Assembly (NCBI RefSeq): GCF_021730395.1
Contig: NC_069362.1
Coordinates: 92,024,001 to 92,088,000, forward strand
Length of the DNA: 64,000 nt
Direction of reading: 5' to 3'
Origin: Mercenaria mercenaria
Lineage: Eukaryota; Mollusca; Bivalvia; Venerida; Veneridae
Part shown: positions 12,183 through 23,039 of the stretch, piece by piece
Layout: each line of letters opens with the position of its first letter
Numbering within the stretch: the first letter of the stretch is position 1
The notes under the pieces: generated by a model
What the model saw: only the letters and a program-made list of their open reading frames with translations
Database searches by the model: none
Told to the model about the DNA's origin: nothing
Translations under genes and position numbers: made by a program

Positions 12183-12185
12183 TTC

Positions 12186-12715
12186 TTAAATTAATATGCA
12201 TATATGCTATTTAATGCAAAATGAAATTTCTGTTTTGTCCTGTATAGCAGTGTATGGTATAACACTTCTGCAGCCAATCAGCTTTACTCGTGTTAAAAGC
12301 CCCCCCCCCCCCCCCCCTCCCAACCCCAACCCCACCCCACACACACTTTTAACATGAGGAAGGCACTTTTGTTCCTTTCGATATCCAGGTTCAAATTTGA
12401 GTTTTCTGACCATTTTACCCTATGAACTAATGTATAAAAATTACACACAGGAGGCTTGAACTTTGTAAAAAAACTAAAGATAAAGGACAATTATTTCATG
12501 GCGGAAATACTTGACTTGAAAAAAGTACCAAGACTTCCTCCTAACAGTTTGTTTTGGGGCTTGTACCATTTTTCAATGGAAGGTTATTAACGTAATCAGT
12601 GTTTAAGAACTTATTTGCTTTCCTCAAGTAACTACCAACTTCTCCTCAAGAATTAGAGGCTTCAGACACAACGTTTCTCTCAAATAAAATCTTAAAAGGG
12701 ACATTCTTATACCTC
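12186..12715. other. Intergenic with poly-C tract
   Basis: A run of about 17 C bases at 12301-12317 is followed by a C/A-rich stretch to about 12345. No gene is supported. The Gly-rich open frames on the minus strand simply read this tract. Confidence 0.4.
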
Positions 12716-12829
12716 TTGGTACTCCAAATTACTATAAGTCAGACAGGAGATCGACATAACCTATGGGAGGTTCAACGGAGAACTGGCGTTAGAACAAGAA
12801 CTAGAATGTTAATCTCGTCTTTAAGCAGA

Positions 12830-13405
12830 CAATCAAAAAAGATGATCAAGCTGCAAAAAGATAAAACCCACCTTGGAAAGAACCACATTTGGTACAGGGA
12901 CCTCCACTGGACCTGCCTCAGTCCGAGTCAACTTGGAAAACTGAAGATCTTTCCGTTCCCCAAGAACAGCCCTACGGGATGGAAACCCAGGCATCTCCTG
13001 ATCATCCAACAAGACGTTGCCAAATGACTCTATTTTCATCCGTGACCATGTCGACCTCCTCTCTATGAGCCCATGGCTTATCCTTGAATACCTTGATATC
13101 AGACAAGTCCTCCAAACTAGAAAACAGAAAAATATGCATACGTAAGTTCACTCAAAGTATTATGATATGAAGTAGCTGAACAATCAGTACAATTAATGCC
13201 GCTATTTATCTCTTTATTTAAATGTTTTAAATTCTACAAGTTGTTTGTGCGGAAGAGTCAAATCTAAATCCACGGGAATACGAGAAACTCTTAGCATTAA
13301 TATTTCTGAGGTTGGGGCGGTATCAAATACTGTATCAAAACAATTAGTCGGGATAATTTCTATAACATTTGATGGCTCCATCTGAAAGACTAGTGAATTT
13401 AACAA
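12830..13405 (-). pseudogene. Coding-like fragments of unknown origin
   Basis: On the minus strand, open pieces at 13405-13214 (containing SEILMLRVSRIPVDLDLTLP) and 13039-12833 (containing FPSRRAVLGERKDLQFSK), plus a third frame at about 13130-13040 (SDIKVFKDKPWAHREEVDMV), have balanced amino-acid composition unlike the surrounding AT-rich noise. They lie in different frames and I recognise no family. They could be decayed exons or a decayed transposon ORF. Confidence 0.25.
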
Positions 13406-13530
13406 AATCCTGTTTATGACATGGTTAATCTCTTGTTGTGAATAAACAACACCTTAGGCCCCTGAGAATATGAGAAACAGCTTATAGGCCTATGGAAAAA
13501 AAGAACAAAAACAAAAACATTCAAACAAAA

Positions 13531-13622
13531 TGGGAATATCTGGCTCGAGGGTAACTGTTTAGGCGGTAACGAGGCTCCTGCCGAGTTACCGCGTAAACAG
13601 TTTCCCGAGAGCCAGATATTCC
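13531..13622. repeat. 92-bp foldback palindrome
   Basis: Left arm ggaatatctggctcgaggg, aactgtttaggcggtaac. The right arm is its inverted copy: gttaccgcgtaaacagttt, cccgagagccagatattcc. The loop is about 12 bp (gaggctcctgcc). Arm identity is high. No ORF is present. It is a foldback MITE or the terminal hairpin of a larger repeat. Confidence 0.65.
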
Positions 13623-14160
13623 TATCTGCACCTACAGCTAGTGATCGGATCTTTTTCTTGCATACCATATTCAAGAAATTCTTGTAAAAATAAAATCAAT
13701 CGAACGTCTTTCTTTTTAGAACTATTTCTTTTATAGTAGCGCATTTAAACAAAGCGCGGGAAACCAACGTCCGTAAACAGAAAAGACGTCATAACGTTTC
13801 AAAGACAAATGGCAAAGCTTATTTTCGGTTTTGTTTTATCAGTTGCAGAGTAACGTTATGATATTTTGATAAAATAACGTTTTTTGAATCGAGAAATAAA
13901 CTATCAGGAACAAAGAGGAACTGTCAAGGTATTGGAATTTTATTCCGTTTTATGAAATAAAATGTATATTACTAAATAAATCTTCTACATATAGTTCGTA
14001 ATACGTCATTTACAGCACGAGGGTCATCTTGGATTTTTCCAGCATCGGTAAAAACACCGGAATCCCCGTCTGGTATGCAAGAATTTCTACAACTATATCC
14101 TAACGTCACGACATTATGACGTCATGATGCGATGCACGTGACGTTGCGCGGACAAACTGC
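13623..14160. other. Intergenic, nothing recognised
   Basis: Non-coding, with several short tgacgtca-like palindromes at 14103-14150 and no gene. Confidence 0.3.
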
Positions 14161-14255
14161 ATAATATAATTAATTATTTTGGAGTTTTGAAAAGTCAGGG
14201 TTTAATCAAACTCTACAATGTAGAAAAAAAATTGGTCCAAATATGCAGAACTACC
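14161..14255. mobile_element. End fragment of the GGTAGTTC MITE, inverted
   Basis: It reads (reverse complement) GGTAGTTCTGCATATTTGGA and continues through a ctacattgtagag motif and ttgattaaac, matching the left end of the 1529-2129 MITE. TTAA follows at 14256-14259. The other end was not found, so the copy is truncated or diverged. Confidence 0.55.
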
Positions 14256-14337
14256 TTAATTCAAACTCCATCTCTATTTTCATATAAATACATGTTTGTA
14301 GTATAATATGGGAAACAAAATGTTGATTTCATTTTAA

Positions 14338-15830
14338 AGGCACGTGCCTTGAAGATCGTAGGACAACAAAAAATAAAATAAAAACAACACAAAACAAGAG
14401 CTGTCCGTAAGACAGCGCGCTCCACTATTCGGCGATTTGACTGTAAATGAATATATGTCTCAATAAGAGACCTCTACTTTAAAAGGAAGATACACCAAGG
14501 GGCATAATTCTGTCGAGAACACAAATTAGAGTTATTGGGATTGTTACCACACATGCAGATGATGATGGTAAAAATATATTTTGAGTTTCAAGTCATTATC
14601 CTATATATAGTACCAAAGTTATGTCCAGAAAACAAAGTTTGTCAAAAAATTTAAGTATGAAAGGGGCATAATTTGGTAAAAAATACAAATCAGAGTTATG
14701 GGAATTGTTACCAGTTATATCCAGAAAGCAAAGATTGCAAAAAAAACTTTAAGTACAAAAGGGGCATAATTCTGTCAAAAATACAATCAGAGTTATGGGG
14801 TTTGTAACCACACATGCAAATGATGATCATAAAGAAATATTTTTAATTTCAAGTCATTATCTTTTAAAGTACCAAAGATATGTCTATAAATAAAGCTTTC
14901 GAAAAAAAAATTAACATGAAAATAATTCCAATTATAACAACTTTGTGACCTTAACCTTGGGTATAATGGGCCCAGCCCCTACACATACTTTGTTTGTATG
15001 CTGAACAATATTTATGTGAACTTACAGTAAGATATAAGTAATAGTAACAACGATATGACAGAAAAACAAAGACTGCCGAAAAACTTTAACCTTGAAAATA
15101 ATCTAAGTATAACACCTTGGTGACATTGACCTTGGGTATAATGGGCCCAGCCCCTGTACATAATTTGTTTGTATGCTGGACAATGTTTATGTAAAGTTAC
15201 AGTAAGATATAAGCAATGGTAACAAAGCTATGACAGTAAAACAAAGGTTGCCGAAAAACTTTAACCTTAAAAATAACCTAAGTATAACACATTGGTGACC
15301 TTGACCTTGAGATTAATGGGCTCAGCCCCTACACATACTTTGTTTGTACACTAGACAATGTTTATGTGAAGTTATAGTAAGATATAAGCAATAGTAATAA
15401 AGATATGACAGAAAAACAAAGGTTGCCGATAAACTTTAACCTAAAAATAACCTAAGTATAACACCTTGGTGACCTTGACCTTGGGTATAATGGGCTCAGC
15501 CCCTCACATACTTTGTTTGTATACCGGGCAATGTTTATGTGAAGTTACAGTAAGATATAAGCAATAGTAACAAAGATATGACAGAAAAACAAAGGTTGCC
15601 GATAAACTTTAACCAAGAAAGGTCACGCCGACGCCGACGGCGGGGCGAGTAGAATAGACCCCCTATTCTCCGAATAGTGGAGCTAAAAACAGGTATCAGG
15701 AAATTAGTGCTACATTTCGTAAGATTGCTTTGAAATTTAATTACTGACTGACTATATGTTATGAAAACACACGGGAATTAGTTGTTGAAAGCGGATTTTT
15801 TTATTGCCACGGCGACAAAATAAAAAATAA
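14338..15830 (+). mobile_element. TTAA-type MITE related to 23479-23949, split by a repeat insertion
   Basis: The left part (14338-14392: ttaaaggcac, gatcgtaggacaacaaaa) matches the left end of the MITE at 23479. The sequence then jumps to an AACAAGAG element. It resumes at about 15690 with ggtatcaggaaattagtgct, ttgaaatttaattactgact and tatatgtta, matching the continuation of that same MITE at 23530-23610. The right TIR was not found, so the copy is decayed. It is a nested-insertion record. Confidence 0.55.
14393..15689 (+). mobile_element. AACAAGAG-type element, CTGTCCG subfamily
   Basis: It starts AACAAGAGCTGTCCGTAAGA, with the hairpin CTGTC..GACAG, followed by gcgctccactattcggcg. It ends gaatagtggagctaaaaaca, so gctccactattcgg is inverted at the two ends. 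The interior has about three units with ggggcataatt and atcagagttatggg, then four ~170-bp units with ccttggtgaccttgaccttg, tgggcccagcccct and actttgtttgta. A GC-rich acgccgacgccgacggcg block sits before the 3' end. It lies inside the MITE at 14338-15830. A second copy starts at 63804. Confidence 0.65.
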
Positions 15831-15942
15831 TAATGGGACAGTAGATGATGTGGCATAATTTACAGAGCAAATCTGCCTACGGCTCTGTTGAGATCAAAAT
15901 ATAAAGTGTCATCTTAAAATGACTCGCCCGATTATTATTTTT

Positions 15943-16510
15943 AGCTCACCTGAGCACAACGTGCTCATGGTGAGCTATTGTGATCACGCTGTGACCGGTG
16001 TCCGTCGTCCGTCGTGCGTGCGTCCGTCCGTCAAGTCGTCCGTCCGTCGTCAACAATTGTGTTTAAATGACATCTCCTACAAAACCACAAAATGGATTTT
16101 GATAAAACTTGGCCTGGATGTTCCTTGGGTGGTTCTCTACCAAAGTTGTTCAAATGATTCCGCTTGGTTGCACACAGGGGCCACCAGAACTATAAACAGA
16201 AAAATCTTCAAACGACATCTCCTCCTAAACCACTGGTCCGATTTTGAAGCAATTTCACACAAATGGTCCTTATGTCACCCTCTACCAAAACTGCATAAAT
16301 TTTACCGATTCGTCAAAAAACATGGCCGCCAGGGGGTGTGATCACTTTTCCCTATATGTATATAGTGGAAACTTTAAAAATCTTCTTGTGTGAAACTGCT
16401 AGCCCGATTTTAAAATAATTTTACACAAATGGTCCTTGTGTGACCCTCTACCAAGATTATTCAAATTATTCCGATTCGTCAAAAAACATGGCTGCCAGGA
16501 GGCGTGGTCA
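15943..16510 (-). mobile_element. Partial AACAAGAG-type (GTGAGC) repeat
   Basis: Reading + it begins agctcacctgagcacaacgt with the hairpin GAGCACAACGTGCTC, then a gtccgtccgtc-type microsatellite at 16005-16050. Units with ttggtccttgtgtcaccctc and ccaaaattgttcaaat-like motifs follow. It is the 3' part (minus orientation) of the family at 9061-10787. The AACAAGAG end is absent. The open frame 15919-16341 is only a read-through of this repeat. Confidence 0.5.
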
Positions 16511-16999
16511 CGCTCTAAATCATGGTAGTCTGTCATCTTAAACAAGTCAGAGATCTTGACCTGAAACACAATTAACATCATGTCAATTTTTCTAGTGACT
16601 CTTTGTGTATGTCTGTATCAACTCGATCACCAACCAATCACTCGGAATTCTGCAGATGTTAAAACATGAAAAAGAAAACAATTTGAAAATTACTGGTATA
16701 ATGATAATGATGATGATGATGAGGAGGAGGATGATAACAACTTAAAAAAAAACTACATTTAAAAATTTACATTTGTGCCCACCAGTCTACGCAGTAATAA
16801 GTTTTTATTGTACAAAAGTTGTTGTTTCACATGTGCCTGTCATTCATTTATACATTTGTTAATTTGCGTATAATACTGCTTATAGAAGAAGTTAAGTTGA
16901 TTGTCAAATGAGCTAAAATGCTTTACGCAATTGTAAACTTTATGCTATATAAATCGTATTGAGAACAATATACATGTAGATATTCTGAATGCAGCATCA

Positions 17000-19319
17000 G
17001 TGGGTGTATCTTACAAAAGAGTAACAGATTTAACTATCCAGATAGCAATTGCTGTAATTTAAGGCATGGCAGAGTTTGACAGATGTTACATCCCACCAGA
17101 ACTTATTCAAGGAATTCCCATTCGCGCAAGTGCTGATAATATTAACAAACAGTTGACACTACTGATGGCAAAAACTCCTTTCATGGTACAGCTCTCCGTG
17201 TGTATCAAACCTTTGATTATGACAAACACAATGAAACAATTCGTAACGAGTTTCGAATTGACCCATCAAATGCTAACTCAAATGCTCTGAAAGATGTCCC
17301 TGAAACAGTAGTGAAAATGAAAGAGTGCCATATTGAGGGCAACCCTAAACCTTCTTCAAGTCCAAAGTATAGTGATTATAGCATAGGCAAACATGAGTCT
17401 GAAAGTATTCATGCTGAGAACCAAGATTTAATGTGGCTTTTAGGTAGATTCATAAACAGACATGAAATTGTGAATGAGCCAAGTGAGGAGAATGGTCCAA
17501 TGACAACAATTCCTGTATGGAGAGCATATAATTCTCTAATCACATCTCAGACTACGTACAGTAATATTTCTGACCAGGAACATACACTTCCAATCATAAA
17601 CCCTAGTGCTAGTGACTGGGTAACATTAGTAACTGTGTTAGAAAACTTGTACAATCTGAATAAGATAGCTTGTTCCAACTCTGGTAAGGTTATGGTTACC
17701 TTTGACATGGATCTAGCCCGCCCGCTTAGCTCAGTAGGTACAGCGTTGGTCTACGGATCGCGGGGTCGTGTGTTCGATCCTCGGGCGGGGCGTATGTTCT
17801 CCGTGACTATTTGATGAACGACATTGTGTCTGAAATCATTAGTCCTCCACCTCTGATAATTCATGTGGGGAAGTTGGCAGTTACTTGCGGAGAACAGGTT
17901 TGTACTGGTACAGAATCCAGGAACACTGGTTAGGTTAACTGCCCGCCGTTACATGACTGAAATACTGTTGAAAAAACGGCGTTAAACCCAAAACAAACAA
18001 ACAAACAAATTGACATGGATCTATATAAAAGAGCTCTTAAATTGGAATATCTGAACCCTGAACACTATAGTGGAAAATGGTGGCTTTTACCAGGATCATT
18101 TCATACGAGCTCATGTGCCATGCGATGTCTGGGAAAGACACTTTAGTACAGTGGTATAGATGACTTGTGGATAAAGTCTGGGTTATATAGTGAGGTTGTG
18201 ACCAGTCAAATCATAAACGGCAATCACTACAATAGAGCTGTTGAAGTGAATGAGACTACCCTTCAAGTATTCACAGACCTTTGGATGTCTGCTTTCTTTG
18301 AAAGTAGACAAAATGTATATGATGCCCTTATGACAGATTTCAAGAGCTTGGAGGAAGCTATCGAGTCTGGTTCAAAGGATGAGATGAAGAAAGCTCACCA
18401 AGCCGTAATGATTCCAGCTGAAAGCCTGAACTTAGAAAAGCAACTAGCAGATTTTGACAAAGAACATGAAAAGTACCCTATGTATAAATTTCCGCCAAGT
18501 AATGACACTTTTGACTTTCCATCGATCAATCAAGGATAAACAACTGTTCTTGTATCTGTCATCTTTGGAAAGGTGGAAAACATATATGTACTTTGTATAC
18601 AACAGGCTTGACTATGCCCAAAACATCTTTGAATTTATAGCGAGAGCGTATGCAGCAAAAGAAAATGATCTACAGACCTGGAGTAGACTTTGCATACAGC
18701 TCTCAAAACAACATCCCATTTACATCAATAGGATTGGACCAAGCCCAGGAACACAAGAAAGTGAGAAAAAAGCTAAGGCACTACCGGAAATACATGCACT
18801 TTATGGGTCAGATACAACAGGCCACAGCAATGGTGTGGGAAAGAAAACTGCACTGAAGTGTTTACTTGAATGCTCCGATGAAACTCTTGACACCATAGCT
18901 AAATTAGGAGGTGATTCACCCTCATCTCATGTAATTGATGGGTGCATGGATTGTTTGTGTAGGCTTTTAAGTTCACAAAAGTTAAATGCCACAAATCCAG
19001 ATGAAATGCGCTGGAAAACGTTTTAACACTATCATCTGTGAATGGAATAATTAAAATGCTGCTTGGTATCAAACATATATTGCGGTCTCATTTGCAAGCC
19101 AATATTTGGCTGCAAGACTTAATTGTTGATCCTGTGTTTCTTGATCCATTAAAGCTTTATGTTGGGAAATAAATGATGAAAATTTGGAAATGAAACCTGT
19201 ATTGACATCCTCAGAAGACATAGCTTCCACCGATACCTTGACACAGTTGGTGAAATGTAAACGTGGTGTGAGTAAATGTGCAAAAGTCAGTCATTATGAA
19301 AATGAATCCTGCATAAAAT
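17000..19319 (+). pseudogene. Broken member of an expanded uncharacterised invertebrate protein family
   Basis: Fragments in order carry motifs I associate with a large family of uncharacterised animal proteins: ASADNINK... then FHGTALRVYQTFDYDKHNE (about 17130-17240); PVWRAYNSL and VTVLENLYNLNK (17520-17660); GKWWLLPGSFHTSS and LGKTL (18070-18145); NGNHYNRAVEVNE (18215-18255); ALPEIHALYGSDTTGHSNGV with GKKTALKCLLE (18780-18870); and a Cys-containing tail LVKCKRGVSKC (19240-19285). The family has no assigned biochemical role known to me. The gene is dead: a frame change lies near 17190, a SINE interrupts it at 17716, a stop lies at about 18146, and further frame changes follow. Without the SINE, one frame runs straight across the target site (FDMDLYKRALKLEY), so the insertion hit a coding region. 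No introns are apparent, which suggests a single-exon or processed origin. Confidence 0.6.
17716..18009 (+). mobile_element. tRNA-derived SINE, full-length, with 14-bp TSD
   Basis: The 294-bp SINE is flanked by perfect direct repeats TTGACATGGATCTA (17702-17715 and 18010-18023). The head, gcccgcccgcttagctcagt with tgttcgatcctcgggcgggg, carries Pol III A- and B-box sequences. The central part holds ctgaaatcattagtcctcca and ggggaagttggcagttactt. The 3' tail is aaaaacggcgttaaaccc-like followed by (CAAA)n. The family looks like the molluscan V-SINE group (RUDI-like); this is from memory. The long perfect TSD suggests a fairly young insertion. A second copy is at 19905. Confidence 0.85.
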
Positions 19320-19889
19320 AACGCAGTTATTACGCTACTTGTATAAACTTTATTTTAAACTGAAAAAAAACTTATATTTGCGTAACATAGATGCCTGTAG
19401 CGTAAATTACAGCAGTTACATAGTGATGTAAAACTATTGCCACACAGTTTTAAAAATCTTGAATATACCACATGTCATAAATTAGCCATTCTGCTAAGCC
19501 AAAACTAGATTCTAATCCTTTGTTTATTCAAGATGCAATGTTCGAAAAATAATGGGAAAAAAATAGGGTTTTTTGAAGCAAATGGCGGCCAATTTGAAAT
19601 AAATGAAATGACCTATAAAGTTGATAAACAATTTTGACATTGTATCTGAGCTTAGAAGTATCTTTAAAAATAAGATAATTGTGCACACATATGCATTTAA
19701 ACCCTTCTTTTTTAACATTTAAAAGGCATTTAAAGCAAAAAAATGGCGGTCATTTTGTTTCTCAAGATGGCCGCCATAAAGTGACATGAAAATTTGAGGA
19801 TGATACTTTTCTTTCTCATGAGAGGTTATCCTTTCATAAAAACCAACTTTCAGAAAATCCACAAGGATTTAAAAGTCATTCACCATTCA
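19320..19889. other. Intergenic, nothing recognised
   Basis: AT-rich. Two aatggcgg-tcatttg-like and aagatggccgccat-like motifs at about 19582 and 19742-19775 are partly inverted to one another. No gene was seen. Confidence 0.3.
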
Positions 19890-19904
19890 CAACCCACTAT
19901 AAAA

Positions 19905-20184
19905 GCCCGCCCGCTTAACTCAGTAGGTAAGAGCGTTGGTCTACGGATCGCGGGGTCGCGAGTTCGATCCTCGGGCGGGATGTTTTTCGTGACTATTTGA
20001 TGAACGACATTGTGTCTGAAATCATTAGTCCTCCACCTCTGATACATGTGGGGAAGTTGGCAGTTACTTGCGGAGTACAGGTTTGTACTGGTACAGAATC
20101 CAGGAACACTGGTTAGGTTAACTGCCCGCCGTTACATGACTGAAATACTGTTGAAAAACGGCGTTAAACCCAAAACAAACAAAA
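19905..20184 (+). mobile_element. tRNA-derived SINE, second copy, with 14-bp TSD
   Basis: Same family as 17716-18009: head gcccgcccgcttaactcagt, B-box gagttcgatcctcgggcggg, tail acggcgttaaacccaaaaca. It is flanked by CAACCCACTATAAA at 19890-19903 and 20185-20198. Compared with the first copy it has small indels, such as cctctgatacatgtgg versus cctctgataattcatgtgg. Confidence 0.85.
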
Positions 20185-20563
20185 CAACCCACTATAAATG
20201 GATGGTTCGGACCAAGATTTTTCTATGTACATAAATTAACGAATAACGTATCATTAGTTAATATCATATTTATATCAAGTCTCGTAGTCACGGCATAGCT
20301 GAGTGAGACCACCCTAGGAAGAGCTGATTTTGCTTATCACAGGATTTGGTTTGTGCCAGACTTTTTTACGTACGTTCCTGTTTTGATTTGTTTTATAAGC
20401 TGGCTGAATTATGCTATTAAAACATGTTCTGTATAATGTTTTGAGAAAACCCCTCGAAATTGATCGAAATACGTATACACTTACGTAGTCGCGAACATTT
20501 ACATTTAAGCCGATAAGGAAGTAATAGGATATCAAATAACAGTTTTTCCTCTATAATACAGAT

Positions 20564-22557
20564 ATGGCGGCGAGTACAAAGGACTCTGATCAGGTGTTTG
20601 ACACCCATTGCACCCCATGTTCAAGGAATGGATTTTTTAAAGAAGCTACGAAATTCTGTCAAGACTGTGTGTCAAATATTTGCGTTCAGTGTGTAAAAGA
20701 TCACAGTAAATTTCCATCTTTACATTCGCACCGCATTGTAGATAAGGCAGTGGCCAGAAATACGCATTGGAGAAGACAAGAACTGTTAACTGAACGTTGT
20801 AGCATACATCACGGACGGATTATAGACAGATACTGTGAGGACCATGATGAAGTTTGCTGTGGGGCATGTGTTGTTTTCGATCACAGGTAATCAGAAGTTA
20901 ACAAATTTAGAATTTATGTAAATCATTTTAAGTTTTTGCCCTTTTAACTTTCACTTTTTATACCCAAAATTGAAAAAGTCAGTTTAATACCACCCATCCA
21001 TTTAAAAGCTTTACATTAGCCTGCGCGTATCATTAAATAATTATCAAGGTATTATTTAACGCATAATTGCACTGCGGAGGTACAAGACATAACATGATCT
21101 TGCTTATAAACAGTAATAACCCACGATTTAAATATATTTCAAAAGGGATTTTCTCAAAAAGAAATTACCAACCAATTTATTCCAGGTTATGTGAAAATCT
21201 AAACGAAATAAAAGAATCTTCAACGAGTATTGACGTCCAAGAACACGAACATGTAAGAGAAGGCTTGGACCAAGTCATTTCAAAAATCATATTGGAACAA
21301 GATAAAAGGAGCTACTACATATCGAGCATCGACAATGAGAAAAATACTATCCTAAATGACATTGACAATTTTCAGGATGCTATGATCAAGAGAATAAAGG
21401 AGCTAACAAAAGCCTCCAGAGAGGAAGTTCTATCCAAACATACAAAACTTGTGAATGCTGTACAGCCGGATGTCAAGGAATTGGAAACTATTTTGTCGCT
21501 AGTTGAAGGAAAGTCACAAAAAATAAACACCAGAGATCTGAATGTTAAGACATTTGTAAATATAAAGAAAAGTAAAAAGGTAGTTAAGGATGTGTCTGCA
21601 ACAGTAGATAAGCTGTCCACTAATTGGCAACAAAGTGTACTTGATTACTGTTTCAAACTTGAACCCTTTCGAAATGTGATAGAACTGAAATCGTTTGGTC
21701 ATTTTGAAGACAACGTTAACAAACCGTTCACAGCTAAAAAACATGAGATGGTTAATGTTAAAATGAAACAGGAAGAAAAATGTCTCATCAGCGGTATCTG
21801 TTTTTTGGAAGCTGACATGGTCGCAATCACTGACGAAAGAAATAAAAAACTGAAAAGGCTGAATGGAAACTATGAGGTAACGGATTCCTTAGTGCTAGCT
21901 GGATCCCCTTCGTCTTTGTGCAAAACTGGGCCCCAGGAAGTAGCAGTGGCACTTCGAAATGAGGGGAAGGTCCAGTTTGTTACCTGTGATAATACGTTAA
22001 CGCTGGGAACATCATTTAAGACAGAACAGAGGTGTGCAGGACTTTACTTTGACACAAACCATGATGAACTCTTTGTTTCTTGTGATAGCTGGGGACTTGT
22101 GAATCGCTCGAAGATTCGCGTATATAAGAAATGTGGTACCCTGTGCAAGACCATTGAAACCGAGGAAGTTGGAAATAGTCCTTCTGAAAAGAGTCTATTC
22201 TCATATCCAAAACATATCACCGTATCACCAGTTACAGGGATGATATATATTGCAGATGAAAGCAAAGGACTTATTGCTTTAAACAGGAATGGCAAGAGAG
22301 AATGGACATTTCATGATCCGAAACTAAAAGATTTATGTGGTGTTTGTCTACTACCAGGGAATCAGTTGCTGGTGACTGGTAAGTCTTCGAACAACTTAGT
22401 ACAAGTAGGGAATGACGGACAAGAAGTCTGTGAGCTCCTCGATGCGACAAAAGGATTGGAAAGACCTTATACGGTGGTTTGTGATAAAAGGAATGCTAGG
22501 TTGATGGTAGGGTGTTCTTCGAATGAGATATGTGTCTATGCACTACATAGAGAGTAA
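20564..22557 (+). CDS. RING-less TRIM-like protein: two B-boxes, coiled coil, NHL-type propeller
   Basis: Two exons, 20564-20886 and 21186-22557, give 564 residues. The donor is ag|gtaatc and the acceptor ttattccag|g, phase 2; the 299-bp intron splits the Arg codon at the end of the second B-box. B-box-like zinc sites: C16, C19, C32, C35, C40, C43 and H56, then C79, H82, C91, H94, C99, C102 and H107. A charged coiled coil follows at about residues 110-260 (KELTKASREEVLSKHTKLVN region). The C-terminal ~260 residues form repeated propeller blades (GLYFDTNHDELFVSC, GMIYIADESKGLIALNRNGK, TVVCDKRNARLMVGCSSNEI). There is no RING, so intrinsic E3 ligase activity is not supported; proteins of this shape are expanded in bivalves and suspected of innate-immune or regulatory roles. 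The start at 20564 is the first Met of an open exon. The frame is intact. A diverged paralogue is at 45515. Confidence 0.85.
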
Positions 22558-23039
22558 ATACCTTATGTTTAGGAACCAGTATCTAGCCAACCCATTTTGC
22601 TTTAAATGAGGTCATATCGCCTCTTTACTTGTTTTTACGTCACGGTGCATACTAAAATATTTCTAGAACCGACTACAATATTTGCACCGCAATATCAAAT
22701 TGAATTTTAATATGTTGTCTGCCAAGGTACTTCGGACAACATAGCATATGTATTTAACTAAACGTGTTCAATATGAAATTTATACTTAGAGAAACTTTAA
22801 ACGCCCCTTGATATAGGCAGTCGAACTAAAATACGAACCTCAATTAAGCACTACCTATTTTAGATATATGTGTAGTTAACTGCATTAAAGTTCAAATCTG
22901 AAAAAAAAGTAGCATTTTCTGGAAAAGAGGTATTTGAGCCGAAAAATTATCCGTGGTAAAATATTTGGAGAAAATTGCGACAACTCCCCTAAAACTTTAT
23001 TGTCGGCTTAGGTTACTAGGTATCTATTATCTCCTGCAA
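22558..23039. other. 3' flank of the TRIM-like gene
   Basis: Non-coding AT-rich sequence. No clear polyadenylation signal was picked out and no other gene was seen. Confidence 0.3.

Noticed and set aside
12207-12490. Gly-rich minus-strand ORFs
   Set aside because: They translate the poly-C tract; composition is an artefact.
15919-16341. 140-aa open frame
   Set aside because: It reads through the GTGAGC repeat and its gtccgtcc microsatellite; no domain.
17716-17795. tRNA gene in the SINE head
   Set aside because: A/B boxes are present, but the arms do not fold into a proper tRNA and a SINE body with TSDs follows.
19905-19980. tRNA gene in the second SINE head
   Set aside because: Same reasoning; it is part of a 280-bp SINE with flanking TSDs.
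21067-21185. Upstream Met start for the propeller ORF of the TRIM-like gene
   Set aside because: This segment is intronic; the acceptor at 21184-21185 joins exon 1 in phase and restores the B-box 2 end.
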